Below are positions 37,912-51,450 of a stretch of 64,000 nt of DNA, piece after piece; the stretch's first letter is position 1, and the number at the start of each line of letters is the position of its first letter. The stretch is from ZLKRG08 sp964654815. GTDB lineage: Bacteria; Actinomycetota; Actinomycetes; Nanopelagicales; Nanopelagicaceae. Location of the stretch: the NCBI GenBank assembly GCA_964654815.1, contig CAZZLH010000002.1, positions 5,254 to 69,253 of the forward strand, given 5' to 3'. Under the pieces are notes generated by a model that saw only the letters and a list, made by a program, of their open reading frames with translations, was not told the origin of the DNA and made no database searches. Position numbers and translations under genes: made by a program.

Positions 37912-39080
37912 TATTTGCCACCTGCAGCTAATTCAGCGGCTCGCGCAGCTGCGCCATCCATAGTGTCAAGTTGTTGCACCAAAGGATGGGCTGCTTCATT
38001 CAAGATTCTTCGACCTTCGATGACATTATTTCCATCTAAGCGCACCACGATTGGTTTTGTAGCGGAGGTTCCTAGTATCTCTAGCGCTTTAACAATGCCA
38101 TTTGCCACCGCATCACAAGCAGTGATGCCACCAAATACATTTACAAATACGCTCTTAACATCCTTATCACCCAAAATAATCGAGAGACCATCTGCCATAA
38201 CTTCAGCGGAGGCACCGCCGCCGATATCCAGGAAGTTTGCTGGTTTTACGCCACCGAACTTTTCACCCGCATATGCCACGACATCGAGGGTTGACATCAC
38301 AAGTCCCGCACCATTTCCGATGATGCCAACTTGGCCATCTAACTTCACGTAATTCAGGCCCTTGGCTTTCGCTGCCTCTTCTAGTGGATTGGCAACTGAT
38401 TTATCTACTAGCGATTCATGATCAGGTTGGCGGAACTGCGCATTCTCATCTAGCGAAACTTTTCCATCTAGCGCAATGATCCTGCCATCGTTGGTCTTTA
38501 CCAAGGGATTGACCTCGACCAAGGTGGCATCTTCTTGACTAAAAACCTGCCAAATCAATTCGATTACTCTGGCTACTTCTGATTCAACTTCACTTGGGAA
38601 ATTAGCCTCTTTTACGATCTGCATCGCTTTATCGCTATCTATTCCGGCCACTGCGGAAATTGGAACTTTGGCTAATTTCTCAGGTGCAGTCTTTGCCACC
38701 TCTTCAATATCCATTCCGCCTGCGACCGAGGCCATGCAGAGATATTGGCGATTGGAGCGATCGAGCAGGATTGATAGGTAATACTCTTCGGCAATTGGTG
38801 CCGCCTGGGCAATCATTACTTTATTTACGGTATGGCCTTTGATGTCCATTCCCAAGATTGCAGCCGCTTTTTCCTTTGCATCTTCCGCATTATCAGCGAC
38901 TTTGACTCCGCCAGCCTTACCTCGGCCACCAACTTTTACTTGCGCCTTAACTACAACTTTGCCACCGATCTTTGTTGCAGCAGCAAATGCCTCAGCTGCG
39001 GTGGTAGCGACCGCTCCTGCTAAAACTGGAACGCCATGTTTTTCGAATAAATCTCGAGCCTGATACTCAAATAAATCCAC
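37911..39080 (-). CDS. sucC: Succinyl-CoA synthetase (ligase) beta subunit
   Basis: A 389-residue ATP-grasp subunit: [19 protein letters not shown] at the start, [16 protein letters not shown] for nucleotide binding and [13 protein letters not shown] later. Two GTG codons are adjacent; the second (39080) is chosen because it gives the family-typical MDLFEYQ and lies exactly 6 bases after the -10 hexamer. First gene of the sucC-icd operon. Confidence 0.96.
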   Translation of the reverse strand: MDLFEYQARDLFEKHGVPVLAGAVATTAAEAFAAATKIGGKVVVKAQVKVGGRGKAGGVKVADNAEDAKEKAAAILGMDIKGHTVNKVMIAQAAPIAEEYYLSILLDRSNRQYLCMASVAGGMDIEEVAKTAPEKLAKVPISAVAGIDSDKAMQIVKEANFPSEVESEVARVIELIWQVFSQEDATLVEVNPLVKTNDGRIIALDGKVSLDENAQFRQPDHESLVDKSVANPLEEAAKAKGLNYVKLDGQVGIIGNGAGLVMSTLDVVAYAGEKFGGVKPANFLDIGGGASAEVMADGLSIILGDKDVKSVFVNVFGGITACDAVANGIVKALEILGTSATKPIVVRLDGNNVIEGRRILNEAAHPLVQQLDTMDGAAARAAELAAGGK

Positions 39081-39086
39081 CACAGA

Positions 39087-39092
39087 ATCCTA
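39087..39092 (-). promoter_or_regulatory. -10 element of the sucC operon (leaderless arrangement)
   Basis: TAGGAT on the minus strand ends 6 bases before the second GTG (39080). The spacer to pcrA is only 29-32 bases and contains no ribosome-binding site, so this hexamer also decides the start codon. Confidence 0.55.
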
Positions 39093-39112
39093 TCGGCAAA
39101 TATTTGTAGCGC

Positions 39113-41350
39113 TTATAGCTTCTCGACCGGCGCATAGCGCAAGAGCAGACGCTTCTCACCTAATTGTCCGAAATTGATAGTGGCTTCGGCGCGATCTCCA
39201 TCTCCAGAAATCTTCACCACAGTGCCTAAACCGAATGTGTCATGAGACACACGATCACCTGGTGCTAATGAGATTGTGATCGAGCTCTTCTTTCCAGTTG
39301 CTCTAGGTGGTGGCGCACTAACAAATTTAGGTTTTGCCGAGAAAGCTCGAGTTCGCCATTCAATTAATTGCTCTGGAATCTCATCTAAGAATCTTGATGC
39401 TGGGTTGTAATTCGGTGAACCCCATGCGCTTCGATACTCGGCTCTAGTTAGATAAAGCAGCCGCTGAGCGCGAGTAAGTCCCACATAAGCTAATCGACGC
39501 TCTTCCTCTAACTCATCACGCTCTCCCAAAGTTCTGGAATGCGGAAAGATGCCATCTTCCATTCCGGTCAGAAATACTGTGGGAAATTCCAAACCCTTTG
39601 CCGTATGCAAGGTCATCAAGGTAATCACACCGCCATGATCCTCGCCCTCTGGAATCTCATCAGAATCTGCCACCAATGCAACCTGAGCTAAAAAGCCCGC
39701 TAAATCCCGTTCCGTACCTTCAGGTAAATCTTCAATGGGCACCTCTTCAAACTCAATCGCCACTGCAACTAATTCATTCAAGTTCTCTACTCGCGACTCA
39801 TCTTGTGGGTCGGTGCTATCTTGCAACTCAGCCAACAAGCCTGATTGTTCGAGCACAGCTTTAAGTATCGTAGAAGGTTTACTTCCGGCCTCTACCAATA
39901 CATGCAATGCAAGTATCAATGAGACGAAATTTGAGAGTGCTGCGGTGGCGCGACCACCAAGTTCGCTGCTATTGGCCACCACATTTAGCGCCTGCCAGAA
40001 ACTTAAATTTCTAGCAGCTGCAATATTTTCGATACTTTCGATTGCTCGATCACCGATGCCACGTTTTGGCACATTAATAATTCGGCGCAATGAGACTTCA
40101 TCCTCTAGATTAGCCAAGACCTTGAGGTAAGCGATGAAATCTTTGATCTCCCTGCGTTCGTAGAAGCGCACACCCCCAACTACTTTGTAAGGAATTCCGG
40201 CACGCATGAAAACCTCTTCAAATACACGGGACTGGGCATTGGTGCGATAGAAAATCGCGGTATCGCCATATTTTGAAATACCTTCGTTGGATAACTTCTT
40301 GATCTCTCCGGAGATGAACTCTGCTTCGTCGTGTTCGTTCTCTGCTACGTAACCAATCAATGCGGCACCGTTGCCTGCTTCGGACCAGAGATTCTTAGCT
40401 TTACGGCCTTGGTTCTGCTCTATTACTGCATTTGCCGCACTCAAAATATTTTGAGTGGAGCGGTAGTTCTGCTCCAACAAAATCGTCTCAGCACTGAGGT
40501 AATCCATTTCGAATTGCAGGATATTGCGAATCGTGGCCCCTCTAAAACCATAGATGGATTGGTCGGCATCTCCAACTACGCATAACTCGGCAGCCGGAAT
40601 GCCATCTTCATCGCTTCCAACCAATTCTTTGACCAACATGTACTGGGCGTGATTGGTATCTTGGTACTCATCGATTAACACATGGCGAAATCTTGAACGT
40701 AGCCTTGCTCTGGCCTCTGGAAATCTTTGAATTAATTCGACTGTGCGCATGATCAAATCATCAAAATCCATGGCATTGGCTGAAGCTAAACGCTTTTGAT
40801 ATAGCCCATACACATCCGCTACCACCTGTTCGTATTGATTGCTGGTGGAGTTCAAATAATCTGCTGGTCCAAGAAGTTCGTTCTTGGCATTGGAGATGGT
40901 TGCGGCAAATTGGCGGGGCGGGTATCGCTTTGGATCGAGATTTAGATCTTTGGCCACTAATGCGATCAAGCGCTGCGAATCAGAGCTATCGTAAATCGTG
41001 AAATTATTGGAGTAACCCAATCGATGGGCCTCTTGACGCAGAATCCTTACGCAGGCAGAGTGGAAGGTAGATACCCACATCGTCTTTGCTACTGGACCGA
41101 CCAACTCGGCAACTCTCTCTTTCATCTCACCTGCAGCTTTGTTGGTGAAGGTAATTGCCAAGATTTCGTAAGGTTTGATATTACGTCGTGCCATTAGATA
41201 AGCGATGCGTCGAGTTAAGACTCTGGTCTTTCCAGATCCGGCACCTGCTACCACAAGCAAAGCAGTCCCGCTATGAATCACCGCAGCAGCTTGTTGCGGA
41301 TTTAGTCCTTTAAGAAGCGGATCATCTTGATTGATAGAGCTAGTGGACAT
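39113..41350 (-). CDS. pcrA: ATP-dependent DNA helicase, PcrA/UvrD type
   Basis: A 745-residue superfamily 1A helicase that unwinds DNA 3'-5' in repair and in clearing recombinase. Motifs in order: AGAGSGKTRVLTRRI (I), TFTNKAAGEMKERV (Ia), DEYQDTNHAQY (II), VGDADQSIYGFRGA (III), EQNYRSTQNIL (IV), LMTLHTAKGLEFPTVF (V) and EERRLAYVGLTRAQ (VI), then a C-terminal Tudor-like region. Full length. TAGACT lies 8 bases before the ATG, implying almost no leader. Divergent from the PIG-L gene. Confidence 0.97.
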   Translation of the reverse strand: MSTSSINQDDPLLKGLNPQQAAAVIHSGTALLVVAGAGSGKTRVLTRRIAYLMARRNIKPYEILAITFTNKAAGEMKERVAELVGPVAKTMWVSTFHSACVRILRQEAHRLGYSNNFTIYDSSDSQRLIALVAKDLNLDPKRYPPRQFAATISNAKNELLGPADYLNSTSNQYEQVVADVYGLYQKRLASANAMDFDDLIMRTVELIQRFPEARARLRSRFRHVLIDEYQDTNHAQYMLVKELVGSDEDGIPAAELCVVGDADQSIYGFRGATIRNILQFEMDYLSAETILLEQNYRSTQNILSAANAVIEQNQGRKAKNLWSEAGNGAALIGYVAENEHDEAEFISGEIKKLSNEGISKYGDTAIFYRTNAQSRVFEEVFMRAGIPYKVVGGVRFYERREIKDFIAYLKVLANLEDEVSLRRIINVPKRGIGDRAIESIENIAAARNLSFWQALNVVANSSELGGRATAALSNFVSLILALHVLVEAGSKPSTILKAVLEQSGLLAELQDSTDPQDESRVENLNELVAVAIEFEEVPIEDLPEGTERDLAGFLAQVALVADSDEIPEGEDHGGVITLMTLHTAKGLEFPTVFLTGMEDGIFPHSRTLGERDELEEERRLAYVGLTRAQRLLYLTRAEYRSAWGSPNYNPASRFLDEIPEQLIEWRTRAFSAKPKFVSAPPPRATGKKSSITISLAPGDRVSHDTFGLGTVVKISGDGDRAEATINFGQLGEKRLLLRYAPVEKL

Positions 41351-41396
41351 GGAGCAGGAGTCTATTGGTCATCTCAGACCATGCGAGAATTGGCGC

Positions 41397-42122
41397 GTGG
41401 AACCTAGGGACGATAAAGAGATATCTCGAATACTTGTTATCAATGCGCACCCCGATGATGCTGACTTCGGTTCTGGTGGCACTATCGCACAATGGGCGCT
41501 TAAAGGTATTGAAATTACTTATGTCTGCTGCACCAATGGCGATCAAGGTGGAGAAGAGTCCGGAGTTCCGGTAGAGGAGATGGCCGCAACTCGTCAACGC
41601 GAACAGCGCGATGCTGCAAAAGTCCTAGGTGTGAAAGATGTTATTTATCTAAATTATCGAGATGGACACCTTGAGCCAAATATCGGATTAAGAAAAGATA
41701 TCGTCCGACAGATCCGAATTCACAAACCAGATCGAATGTTGATTCAAAGTCCAGAGCGAAATTGGGATCGCATAGGTGCCAGCCATCCAGATCATTTGGC
41801 GGCTGGAGAAGCTGCGATTCAAGCGGTTTATCCCGATGCCCGAAATCCCTTTGCCTTCATGGATCTAAAGAATGAAGAGGGGCTAGAACCTTGGCGCGTT
41901 AAAGAGGTCTGGCTATATGCCCATCACACCCCAGATCATTGGGTTGATATCACCGAGACTTTCCCCAAGAAGATGGCGGCGCTAAATGCGCACGTATCTC
42001 AGACCGCGCATAACAAAGAGTTGGAGCGGATGGTGCGTGAATGGGGCGAACGTAATGCTGGCGTAGGTGGTCTACCTACCGGGCGAATCGCCGAAGCATT
42101 TCGAATCGTTAATACCGATTAA
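41397..42122 (+). CDS. PIG-L/LmbE-family deacetylase
   Basis: A 241-residue zinc hydrolase: the metal-binding AHPDDADFGSGGT, then TNGDQGGEE and SHPDHLAAGEAA. The family includes MshB and Mca of mycothiol metabolism and GlcNAc deacetylases; which one applies here is not decidable from motifs. GTG at 41397 is preferred because upstream in-frame ATGs (41331, 41349) fall within the pcrA start region, and GAGAAT ends 6 bases before the GTG. The stop codon TAA is the last readable base before an N gap. Confidence 0.85.
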   Translation: MEPRDDKEISRILVINAHPDDADFGSGGTIAQWALKGIEITYVCCTNGDQGGEESGVPVEEMAATRQREQRDAAKVLGVKDVIYLNYRDGHLEPNIGLRKDIVRQIRIHKPDRMLIQSPERNWDRIGASHPDHLAAGEAAIQAVYPDARNPFAFMDLKNEEGLEPWRVKEVWLYAHHTPDHWVDITETFPKKMAALNAHVSQTAHNKELERMVREWGERNAGVGGLPTGRIAEAFRIVNTD

Positions 42123-42277
42123 NNNNNNNNNNNNNNNNNNNNNNNNNNNNNNNNNNNNNNNNNNNNNNNNNNNNNNNNNNNNNNNNNNNNNNNNNNNNNN
42201 NNNNNNNNNNNNNNNNNNNNNNTGGTCTACCTACCGGGCGAATCGCCGAAGCATTTCGAATCGTTAATACCGATTAA
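42068..42277. repeat. 55-base exact direct repeat flanking an N gap (assembly artefact)
   Basis: The last 55 bases before the gap (42068-42122, the end of the PIG-L gene) are repeated exactly right after it (42223-42277). This is what two contigs overlapping by one assembly k-mer look like when scaffolded with a fixed 100 N instead of being merged. Confidence 0.9.
42123..42222. other. Assembly gap of 100 N, probably spurious
   Basis: Given the duplicated 55-base flanks, the true sequence very likely runs from the PIG-L stop straight into the bases after 42277, with no missing DNA. Confidence 0.9.
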
Positions 42278-42278
42278 A

Positions 42279-42314
42279 AAACCTTTTAAGAAACCTTTTA
42301 AGAAACTTCTTAAG
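42279..42314. repeat. 12-base tandem array (three units) over the cyclophilin stop codon
   Basis: aaaccttttaag at 42279-42290 and 42291-42302, then aaacttcttaag at 42303-42314, followed by a decayed fourth copy. The third unit contains the TAA stop (42310-42312) of the convergent cyclophilin gene. Confidence 0.85.
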
Positions 42315-42975
42315 AGACTTTAGCGGAGTTAATCCTTACATTCTGGATGGGATAGCCATCTGGTTGGTAATACCACTTGCCATCTTGCCCTTGCTTGACC
42401 GCTCCTTGCTTTGCGATGAATTCAATTACATCTAAACCTTTGGTTATCCTGCCAAAGATTGTGTAATTAGGAGGCAGCGTGGTGTTCTTATAAACAAAGA
42501 ACATCTGTGATCCATTGGTGCCAGATCCTGCATTGGCCATAGCGACTGTGCCAGCTGGGTAATTATTCTCGCCATTCTTGGGCAGGTTCTCCTCTTTGTA
42601 ACCCTTCCAACCAGTGGGCGAACCGCCGCCAGTAAATGTTGGATCACCACATTGCAGCACAAACAAGCCATCAGTAGTTAGACGATGGCAGAAGGAATTG
42701 TCGTAGTACTTACCTCTAATCAAAGCTGCCAGAGAGGTGATGGTTAAAGGAGCTTTGGGATTTAGCGTCACTTCTATGAGACCGCAATTTGTATTGAAGG
42801 TAAAGCGCTTAGGCAATGAAGCGGCCGCCTTGTTTGGCTGTGCGATCTTGCCCGGAGTAAATGGCTTGATAGTGGTCTGGCTGCATTTGATAGCAGCGTT
42901 AGCCGGCGCTGAGGTTATTGCCAATCCGAAGATCGGTAGCGCGCTAACCAAAATCCCAGTAATTAATCGCTTCAT
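42310..42975 (-). CDS. Secreted cyclophilin-type peptidyl-prolyl isomerase
   Basis: A 221-residue protein: Sec signal peptide (MKRLITGILVSALPIFGLAI..., cleavage near ANA-A at about residue 28) with no lipobox, then a cyclophilin domain with FCHRLTTDGLFVLQCGDPT, GTVAMANAGSGTNGSQMFF and PNYTIFGRI. It should assist folding of exported proteins. The ATG at 42975 follows GGGAG by 5 bases and lies 2 bases after the guaA stop; an in-frame ATG at 42987 lies inside guaA. Confidence 0.9.
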   Translation of the reverse strand: MKRLITGILVSALPIFGLAITSAPANAAIKCSQTTIKPFTPGKIAQPNKAAASLPKRFTFNTNCGLIEVTLNPKAPLTITSLAALIRGKYYDNSFCHRLTTDGLFVLQCGDPTFTGGGSPTGWKGYKEENLPKNGENNYPAGTVAMANAGSGTNGSQMFFVYKNTTLPPNYTIFGRITKGLDVIEFIAKQGAVKQGQDGKWYYQPDGYPIQNVRINSAKVS

Positions 42976-42977
42976 GT

Positions 42978-44511
42978 TCACTCCCATTCAATGGTCGCAG
43001 GTGGCTTACTTGTAATGTCTAAAACTACCCGATTTACTTCCCTAACTTCATTGGTGATTCGCGTAGAGATTCGCTCCAGTAATTCATCAGGCAATCGAGA
43101 CCAATCAGCGGTCATTGCATCTTCGCTTGAGACCGGGCGAAGCACTATTGGATGTCCATAGGTGCGCCCATCTCCTTGAACGCCGACGCTTCTAACATCT
43201 GCAAGCAAAACCACAGGACATTGCCAGATTGCACGATCTTGGCCCGCGGCTTTAAGTTCCTCGCGAGTGATTAGATCTGCGCGTCGTAGTATCTCTAATC
43301 GCTCTGCCGTTACTTCGCCAATTATGCGAATCGCTAGCCCAGGTCCTGGAAATGGTTGGCGCCAGATAATCTCTTCGGGTAGCCCCAATTGCAAACCTAC
43401 CTGGCGCACCTCATCTTTAAATAAGGTACGCAGCGGTTCTACCAATTCAAATTTCAAATCATCAGGTAGTCCACCCACATTGTGATGAGATTTGATATTT
43501 GCAGTTCCCGTTCCGCCACCAGATTCGACGACATCTGGATAGAGCGTGCCCTGTACTAAGAATTCCACCTCGCCACCGGCAGCGATATCTCTTGCAGCGC
43601 GTTCGAAGGCGCGAATAAATTCTCGGCCAATAATCTTTCGCTTCTCTTCTGGGTCAATAACTCCTGAAAGTGCACTTAAGAATTGTGCTTTAGCATCAAC
43701 TACTACCAGCGATACCCCAGTGGCTGCGACAAAGTCTCGCTCCACCTGTTCTGCTTCGCCGCTTCTAAGTAATCCGTGATCTACGAACACACAGGTCAAT
43801 TGCGAGCCAACGGCCCGTTGCACAATTGCTGCCGCAACTGCAGAATCAACGCCACCTGATAGGCCACAGATGACTCTCTTATCGCCAATCTCTCTTTTGA
43901 CTTTTGCGATTTCAGATTGCGCTATGTTCTGAGTGGTCCAACTCTGTTCGCACTTGGCGATATTTACCAACCAGTTATGAAGGATTGCTTGGCCATATTC
44001 TGAGTGCAGCACCTCTGGATGAAATTGCACTCCAGCCAACTGGCCGCTCTCGTTCTCAAACGCGGCCACGGGGGTATCTGAAGTGCTAGCAGAGATGGCA
44101 AAACCGGTTGGCGCTTTAGTTACCGCATCGCCATGGCTCATCCAAACCCGTTGTTCTAGTGGTAACTCAGTGAACAGCTTTGAATCTTTCGCGACCAGAT
44201 TGGTGCGGCCAAATTCTGACTTACCAGTCTTAGTAACTTGACCCCCTAAAGCGCTTGCCATGACTTGAAATCCATAACAAATGCCAAAGATTGGAATCCC
44301 TAATTTGAAGATCTCTCCATCAAAGGTAGGAGCGCCAACTTCGTAAACCGATGCTGGCCCCCCAGAGAGAATCAGCGCACTTGGTGATTTAGCTTTAACT
44401 TCTGCGGCGGAGATACTTGAAGGTACGATCTCGGAGTAAACGCTCGCTTCGCGAACTCTACGCGCTATCAATTGTGCATACTGCGCACCGAAATCGACGA
44501 CTAATACCGCC

Positions 44512-44522
<11 letters not shown>
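42978..44522 (-). CDS. guaA: GMP synthase (glutamine-hydrolysing)
   Basis: A 514-residue two-part enzyme converting XMP to GMP. The N-terminal class I glutamine amidotransferase has the catalytic Cys in FGICYGFQ and GVQFHPE; the ATP pyrophosphatase domain has the P-loop [11 protein letters not shown]; the dimerisation domain ends in [15 protein letters not shown]. Overlaps guaB3 by 11 bases, in the conserved actinobacterial guaB-guaB3-guaA order. Confidence 0.97.
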
Positions 44523-46748
<2,226 letters not shown>

Positions 46749-46799
46749 TCACCTCCACATTGCTAAGCCATAAGTCTATCCACGAGCGTAAAACAATAG

Positions 46800-46840
46800 A
46801 AATCCCCGCATACTCACTGAATGGAGTAAGCGGGGATTTT
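46800..46840. terminator. Intrinsic terminator downstream of groEL
   Basis: AAATCCCCGC (46800-46809) pairs with GCGGGGATTT (46830-46839), and inside it TACTC (46811-46815) pairs with GAGTA (46824-46828) around an 8-base loop. On the minus strand a T-rich stretch follows. It ends the groES-groEL message before guaB. Confidence 0.9.
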
Positions 46841-46879
46841 GCTATTTGATTTAATGCTTGGATTAATTGATGGAATTAA

Positions 46880-48520
<1,641 letters not shown>

Positions 48521-48814
48521 TTACTTTTCGATGATTGCAAGTAGATCGCGGGCAGATAGCACCAAGTACTCTTCATTGTTGTACTTGACTTCGGTGCCGC
48601 CGTACTTGCTGTAAAGCACGAGATCTCCGACCTTTACATCCATCGGAACGCGAACACCATCATCGAAGCGACCTGGGCCAACTGCGATAACAGTTCCCTC
48701 TTGTGGCTTCTCTTTTGCAGTATCTGGAATCACCAAGCCAGATGCAGTGGTCTGCTCTGCGCTGCTTGGCTTAACGACAATTCGATCTTCTAGTGGCTTA
48801 ATGGCTACGGCCAT
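48521..48814 (-). CDS. groES: Co-chaperonin GroES
   Basis: A 97-residue 10-kDa chaperonin with the N-terminal [12 protein letters not shown], a mobile loop around [12 protein letters not shown] and [15 protein letters not shown]. It caps the GroEL ring. The ATG at 48814 follows GGAGGAGT. The operon is preceded by a CIRCE operator and a second perfect inverted repeat. Confidence 0.98.
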   Translation of the reverse strand: MAVAIKPLEDRIVVKPSSAEQTTASGLVIPDTAKEKPQEGTVIAVGPGRFDDGVRVPMDVKVGDLVLYSKYGGTEVKYNNEEYLVLSARDLLAIIEK

Positions 48815-48852
48815 CGGGGTACTCCTCCATAGTTTTCGGGTGGTTCTCTAAT

Positions 48853-48871
48853 CGAAGCCATAATGGCTTCG
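48853..48871. promoter_or_regulatory. Perfect inverted repeat in the groES leader
   Basis: CGAAGCCAT, one A, ATGGCTTCG: nine-base arms with a single central base. It lies between CIRCE and the groES ribosome-binding site, so it is probably in the 5' untranslated RNA. It does not match the HspR (HAIR) consensus I know. Confidence 0.5.
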
Positions 48872-48876
48872 GGGAT

Positions 48877-48903
48877 TTAGCACTCTCGGGGTGAAAGTGC
48901 TAA
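48877..48903. promoter_or_regulatory. CIRCE operator (HrcA-binding site)
   Basis: TTAGCACTC, nine bases, AAGTGCTAA. Only one base of the second arm differs from the CIRCE consensus (GAGTGCTAA). It marks HrcA-mediated heat-shock repression of groES-groEL. Confidence 0.92.
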
Positions 48904-48984
48904 GGCGGATAGGTTAATTTAAAGCGGGAAAAGGTTCAAAATGAGCCTGCCCGTGTCACTAGCTAGCAGAGGCTCGCCTCGCCC

Positions 48985-49986
48985 CTAGATCGCGAGCGCG
49001 GAATCAGCCAACGCCCCGCAAGCACGCTGCCCTGCCGCAACCAGCAGGCTACCCATTGCGGCCACCATTGCTCCGTTATCGGTGCAAAGGCCAGGTGCCG
49101 GGATATGTAATGAGATTCCTTGGAGCCGGCAACGCTCCGCCGCTACTTCGCGAAGTCGAGAGTTGGCAGCCACGCCCCCTGCGATCACCAAGCGCTCAAT
49201 CCCAGTCTCCTTACAGGCGCGGAGCGATTTTTCTAGGAGCACATCCACCACCGCCTCTTGGAAGGAGGCTGCCACATCCGAACGCACATGTGTTGGAGTG
49301 TTTTCAATGTAACGCGCAACTGCAGTCTTTAATCCCGAGAACGAGAAGTCAAAGGGGCGCGTACGCCAATCCTCTGCAGTGGTTAAGCCTCGTGGAAAAT
49401 CTATATTGACTTGACCTGACTCTGCCGCGCGATCAATCGCAGGGCCACCTGGAAAACCTAACTCCAAGATTCGCGCAATCTTATCGAAGGCCTCTCCCGC
49501 GGCATCATCCATGGTTGCACCAAGTTTGGTGACTCTTTTCGTGATGTCATCAACTTGTAGTAGCGATGAATGTCCACCACTTACCAAAAGCGCGATGGTC
49601 GGTGCCAAATTCTCATCATGTGTTAAGTAATCCACCGCGATATGAGAAGTTAGATGATTGACTCCGTATAGCGGTTTATCTAGCGCAGTGGCCAAACCAG
49701 TTGCACCTGCCACTCCTACCAGCAATGCGCCGATCAAACCTGGACCTTCAGTAACTGCGATGGCATCCAAATCTGCCATCTTGATTTTGGCATCATTTAA
49801 AGCTTGCTGTAAAACATTTAAAAATGCTTCTAGATGTGCGCGACTAGCAATCTCTGGGACCACGCCGCCAAACCGGGCATGCTCTGCCATGCTAGATGAG
49901 ATCACGTTGGCGAGTAATTTGCGATCTCTAACAATTCCAATAGCCGTCTCATCACAAGAGGTCTCAATGCCTAACACCAGAGTCAT
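48985..49986 (-). CDS. tsaD: tRNA N6-adenosine threonylcarbamoyltransferase
   Basis: A 333-residue ASKHA-fold enzyme that transfers threonylcarbamoyl to A37 of ANN-decoding tRNAs. [14 protein letters not shown] at the start, iron-binding histidines in HLTSH, SGGHSSL, and [15 protein letters not shown]. Its partners TsaB and TsaE are encoded just upstream in the same operon. Overlaps rimI by 4 bases. Confidence 0.97.
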   Translation of the reverse strand: MTLVLGIETSCDETAIGIVRDRKLLANVISSSMAEHARFGGVVPEIASRAHLEAFLNVLQQALNDAKIKMADLDAIAVTEGPGLIGALLVGVAGATGLATALDKPLYGVNHLTSHIAVDYLTHDENLAPTIALLVSGGHSSLLQVDDITKRVTKLGATMDDAAGEAFDKIARILELGFPGGPAIDRAAESGQVNIDFPRGLTTAEDWRTRPFDFSFSGLKTAVARYIENTPTHVRSDVAASFQEAVVDVLLEKSLRACKETGIERLVIAGGVAANSRLREVAAERCRLQGISLHIPAPGLCTDNGAMVAAMGSLLVAAGQRACGALADSALAI

Positions 49987-50429
49987 TTGAGTAGCTTCTT
50001 CATGACTTGAGCATCATTTCCATAGCCATAGTAATTCTTACGGATATTTAGCTTCTGATAACCAACTTTTTCGTATAGCGCAATGCCGCTCTCGTTGGTT
50101 GTAATAACCTCCAACATCATGGAATCTGCACCTCGTGATTTTGCCCAGTTCTCCAATTCAGAGATGAAGTGGCTGGCGATACCTTTTCTTCGATGTTCTG
50201 GATTTACCGCAATAGTCATAATGTCCGCTTCGCCCCCCGCATTTGGCAAGAAGGCGCCTGCATATCCGATGATCTCTCCATCCATCTCTGCGACTAAGAA
50301 ATTACGGGTCTTACCCGATAGCTCTGCTCTAAATTGCTCAATCGGCCAGGGCGAATAAGGGAAATACTCCCGATCTAAAGATGCCAAGACCGGCAGATCC
50401 ATCATCGTTGCGCTTCGATAGGTGATCAT
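49983..50429 (-). CDS. rimI: Ribosomal-protein-S18-type N-acetyltransferase
   Basis: A 148-residue GNAT enzyme: acetyl-CoA-binding [19 protein letters not shown] and the later [20 protein letters not shown] are typical of RimI. Gene order tsaE-tsaB-rimI-tsaD is the usual actinobacterial one. Start and stop overlap the neighbours by 4 bases each. Confidence 0.9.
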   Translation of the reverse strand: MITYRSATMMDLPVLASLDREYFPYSPWPIEQFRAELSGKTRNFLVAEMDGEIIGYAGAFLPNAGGEADIMTIAVNPEHRRKGIASHFISELENWAKSRGADSMMLEVITTNESGIALYEKVGYQKLNIRKNYYGYGNDAQVMKKLLK

Positions 50430-51016
50430 TTGGCTGGTCCTCTAAGTGCAGTCGGTACCGCATCTGGATGTCTCAGATAGAGAGGTTGGTCGACATGCGA
50501 AAGAGAGGGAAAGGTCCTTAAATCTGGATAGAGATGGCTCTGGTAATCGGTTAAAGAGTATTTCAATGCGCCCTCACCAAAGATTGGCACTCTAGTTAGA
50601 TCTGGAATCGCACTTGGAGCGGTCACCATGACATCTCCGATGCGCACACCATCAACATATCTAGCCCAATAAAGCTCTTTGCGCCTTGCATCGGTTGCGA
50701 CGATGAACTCTGAATGATCCTTTATGGCAGAGGCGATGGCATCTAGAGAACAGATACCATGAACGGGCAATCCACGAGCAAAGGCAAAACTCTGCGCGAA
50801 GATTATTCCGGTTCTAAGACCAGTAAAGGGGCCCGGTCCCATACCAACTATTACCTGATCAATTTTCTCGCGAGCTGCTAATTCACCAAACTTCGCCAGT
50901 ACATCTCCGTGGGTGGTGGCACCATCCTCATACTCAAGCCAGAGTAATTTCTCACCTTGTAGCACGGCAAATTGGGTACGTGCCGTCGAAGTATCAATTG
51001 CCAGAGTAGTTTTCAT
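50426..51016 (-). CDS. tsaB: t6A modification protein TsaB
   Basis: A 196-residue inactive ASKHA homologue of TsaD (LAIDTSTARTQFAVL at the start, GMGPGPFTGLRTGI) that scaffolds the TsaBDE complex. The ATG at 51016 overlaps the tsaE stop as ATGA and gives MKTTLAIDT; an upstream in-frame start would lie inside tsaE. Confidence 0.93.
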   Translation of the reverse strand: MKTTLAIDTSTARTQFAVLQGEKLLWLEYEDGATTHGDVLAKFGELAAREKIDQVIVGMGPGPFTGLRTGIIFAQSFAFARGLPVHGICSLDAIASAIKDHSEFIVATDARRKELYWARYVDGVRIGDVMVTAPSAIPDLTRVPIFGEGALKYSLTDYQSHLYPDLRTFPSLSHVDQPLYLRHPDAVPTALRGPAK

Positions 51017-51450
51017 AGCGCAAAACCGCTCCACCTAGGACCGTGTCCTATAAATGTGACCTCTCGAACCTCTGCATCGCGATTTATCACTACCTCTAAA
51101 TATTCATCAGATAAGCGGCTTGCAACCGCATCGCCCCATTCAATTATGGTTATCGCAGCATCCGCATTTAGATCTAGATCCTCCAACTCCGAGAGTGGGT
51201 TTGCGCCGGCCAATAATCGATACGCATCCATATGAATCAGAGGCGGATTGGTTTTGTAGCTTCGAGCGATTACGAAGGTTGGTGAGGTGACATCGTATAT
51301 TCCAAAGGCAGCTGCAATTCCCTTGGCTAGTTGGGTCTTTCCAGCGCCAAGTGGGCCGACTAGTGCTACGACATCGCTCACTTTTAGTTTGCCACCCAAG
51401 CGCTCTCCCAATTCATACATCGCTTGTGGCGTATCAATTTTCATCTGCAC
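51013..51450 (-). CDS. tsaE: t6A modification ATPase TsaE
   Basis: A 145-residue P-loop ATPase (Walker A GPLGAGKTQLAKG, then TSPTFVIARSY and HMDAYRL) that drives turnover of the TsaBD complex. Overlaps alr by 17 bases and tsaB by 4. Confidence 0.95.
   Translation of the reverse strand: MQMKIDTPQAMYELGERLGGKLKVSDVVALVGPLGAGKTQLAKGIAAAFGIYDVTSPTFVIARSYKTNPPLIHMDAYRLLAGANPLSELEDLDLNADAAITIIEWGDAVASRLSDEYLEVVINRDAEVREVTFIGHGPRWSGFAL

Noticed and set aside
42067..42267. A 66-codon plus-strand frame across the third N gap
   Set aside because: Created by the duplicated 55-base flanks and the N block; it is the PIG-L 3' end read out of frame.
48969..48980. GAGGC-TC-GCCTC near the tsaD stop as a terminator
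   Set aside because: Two-base loop and no T tract on the relevant strand.
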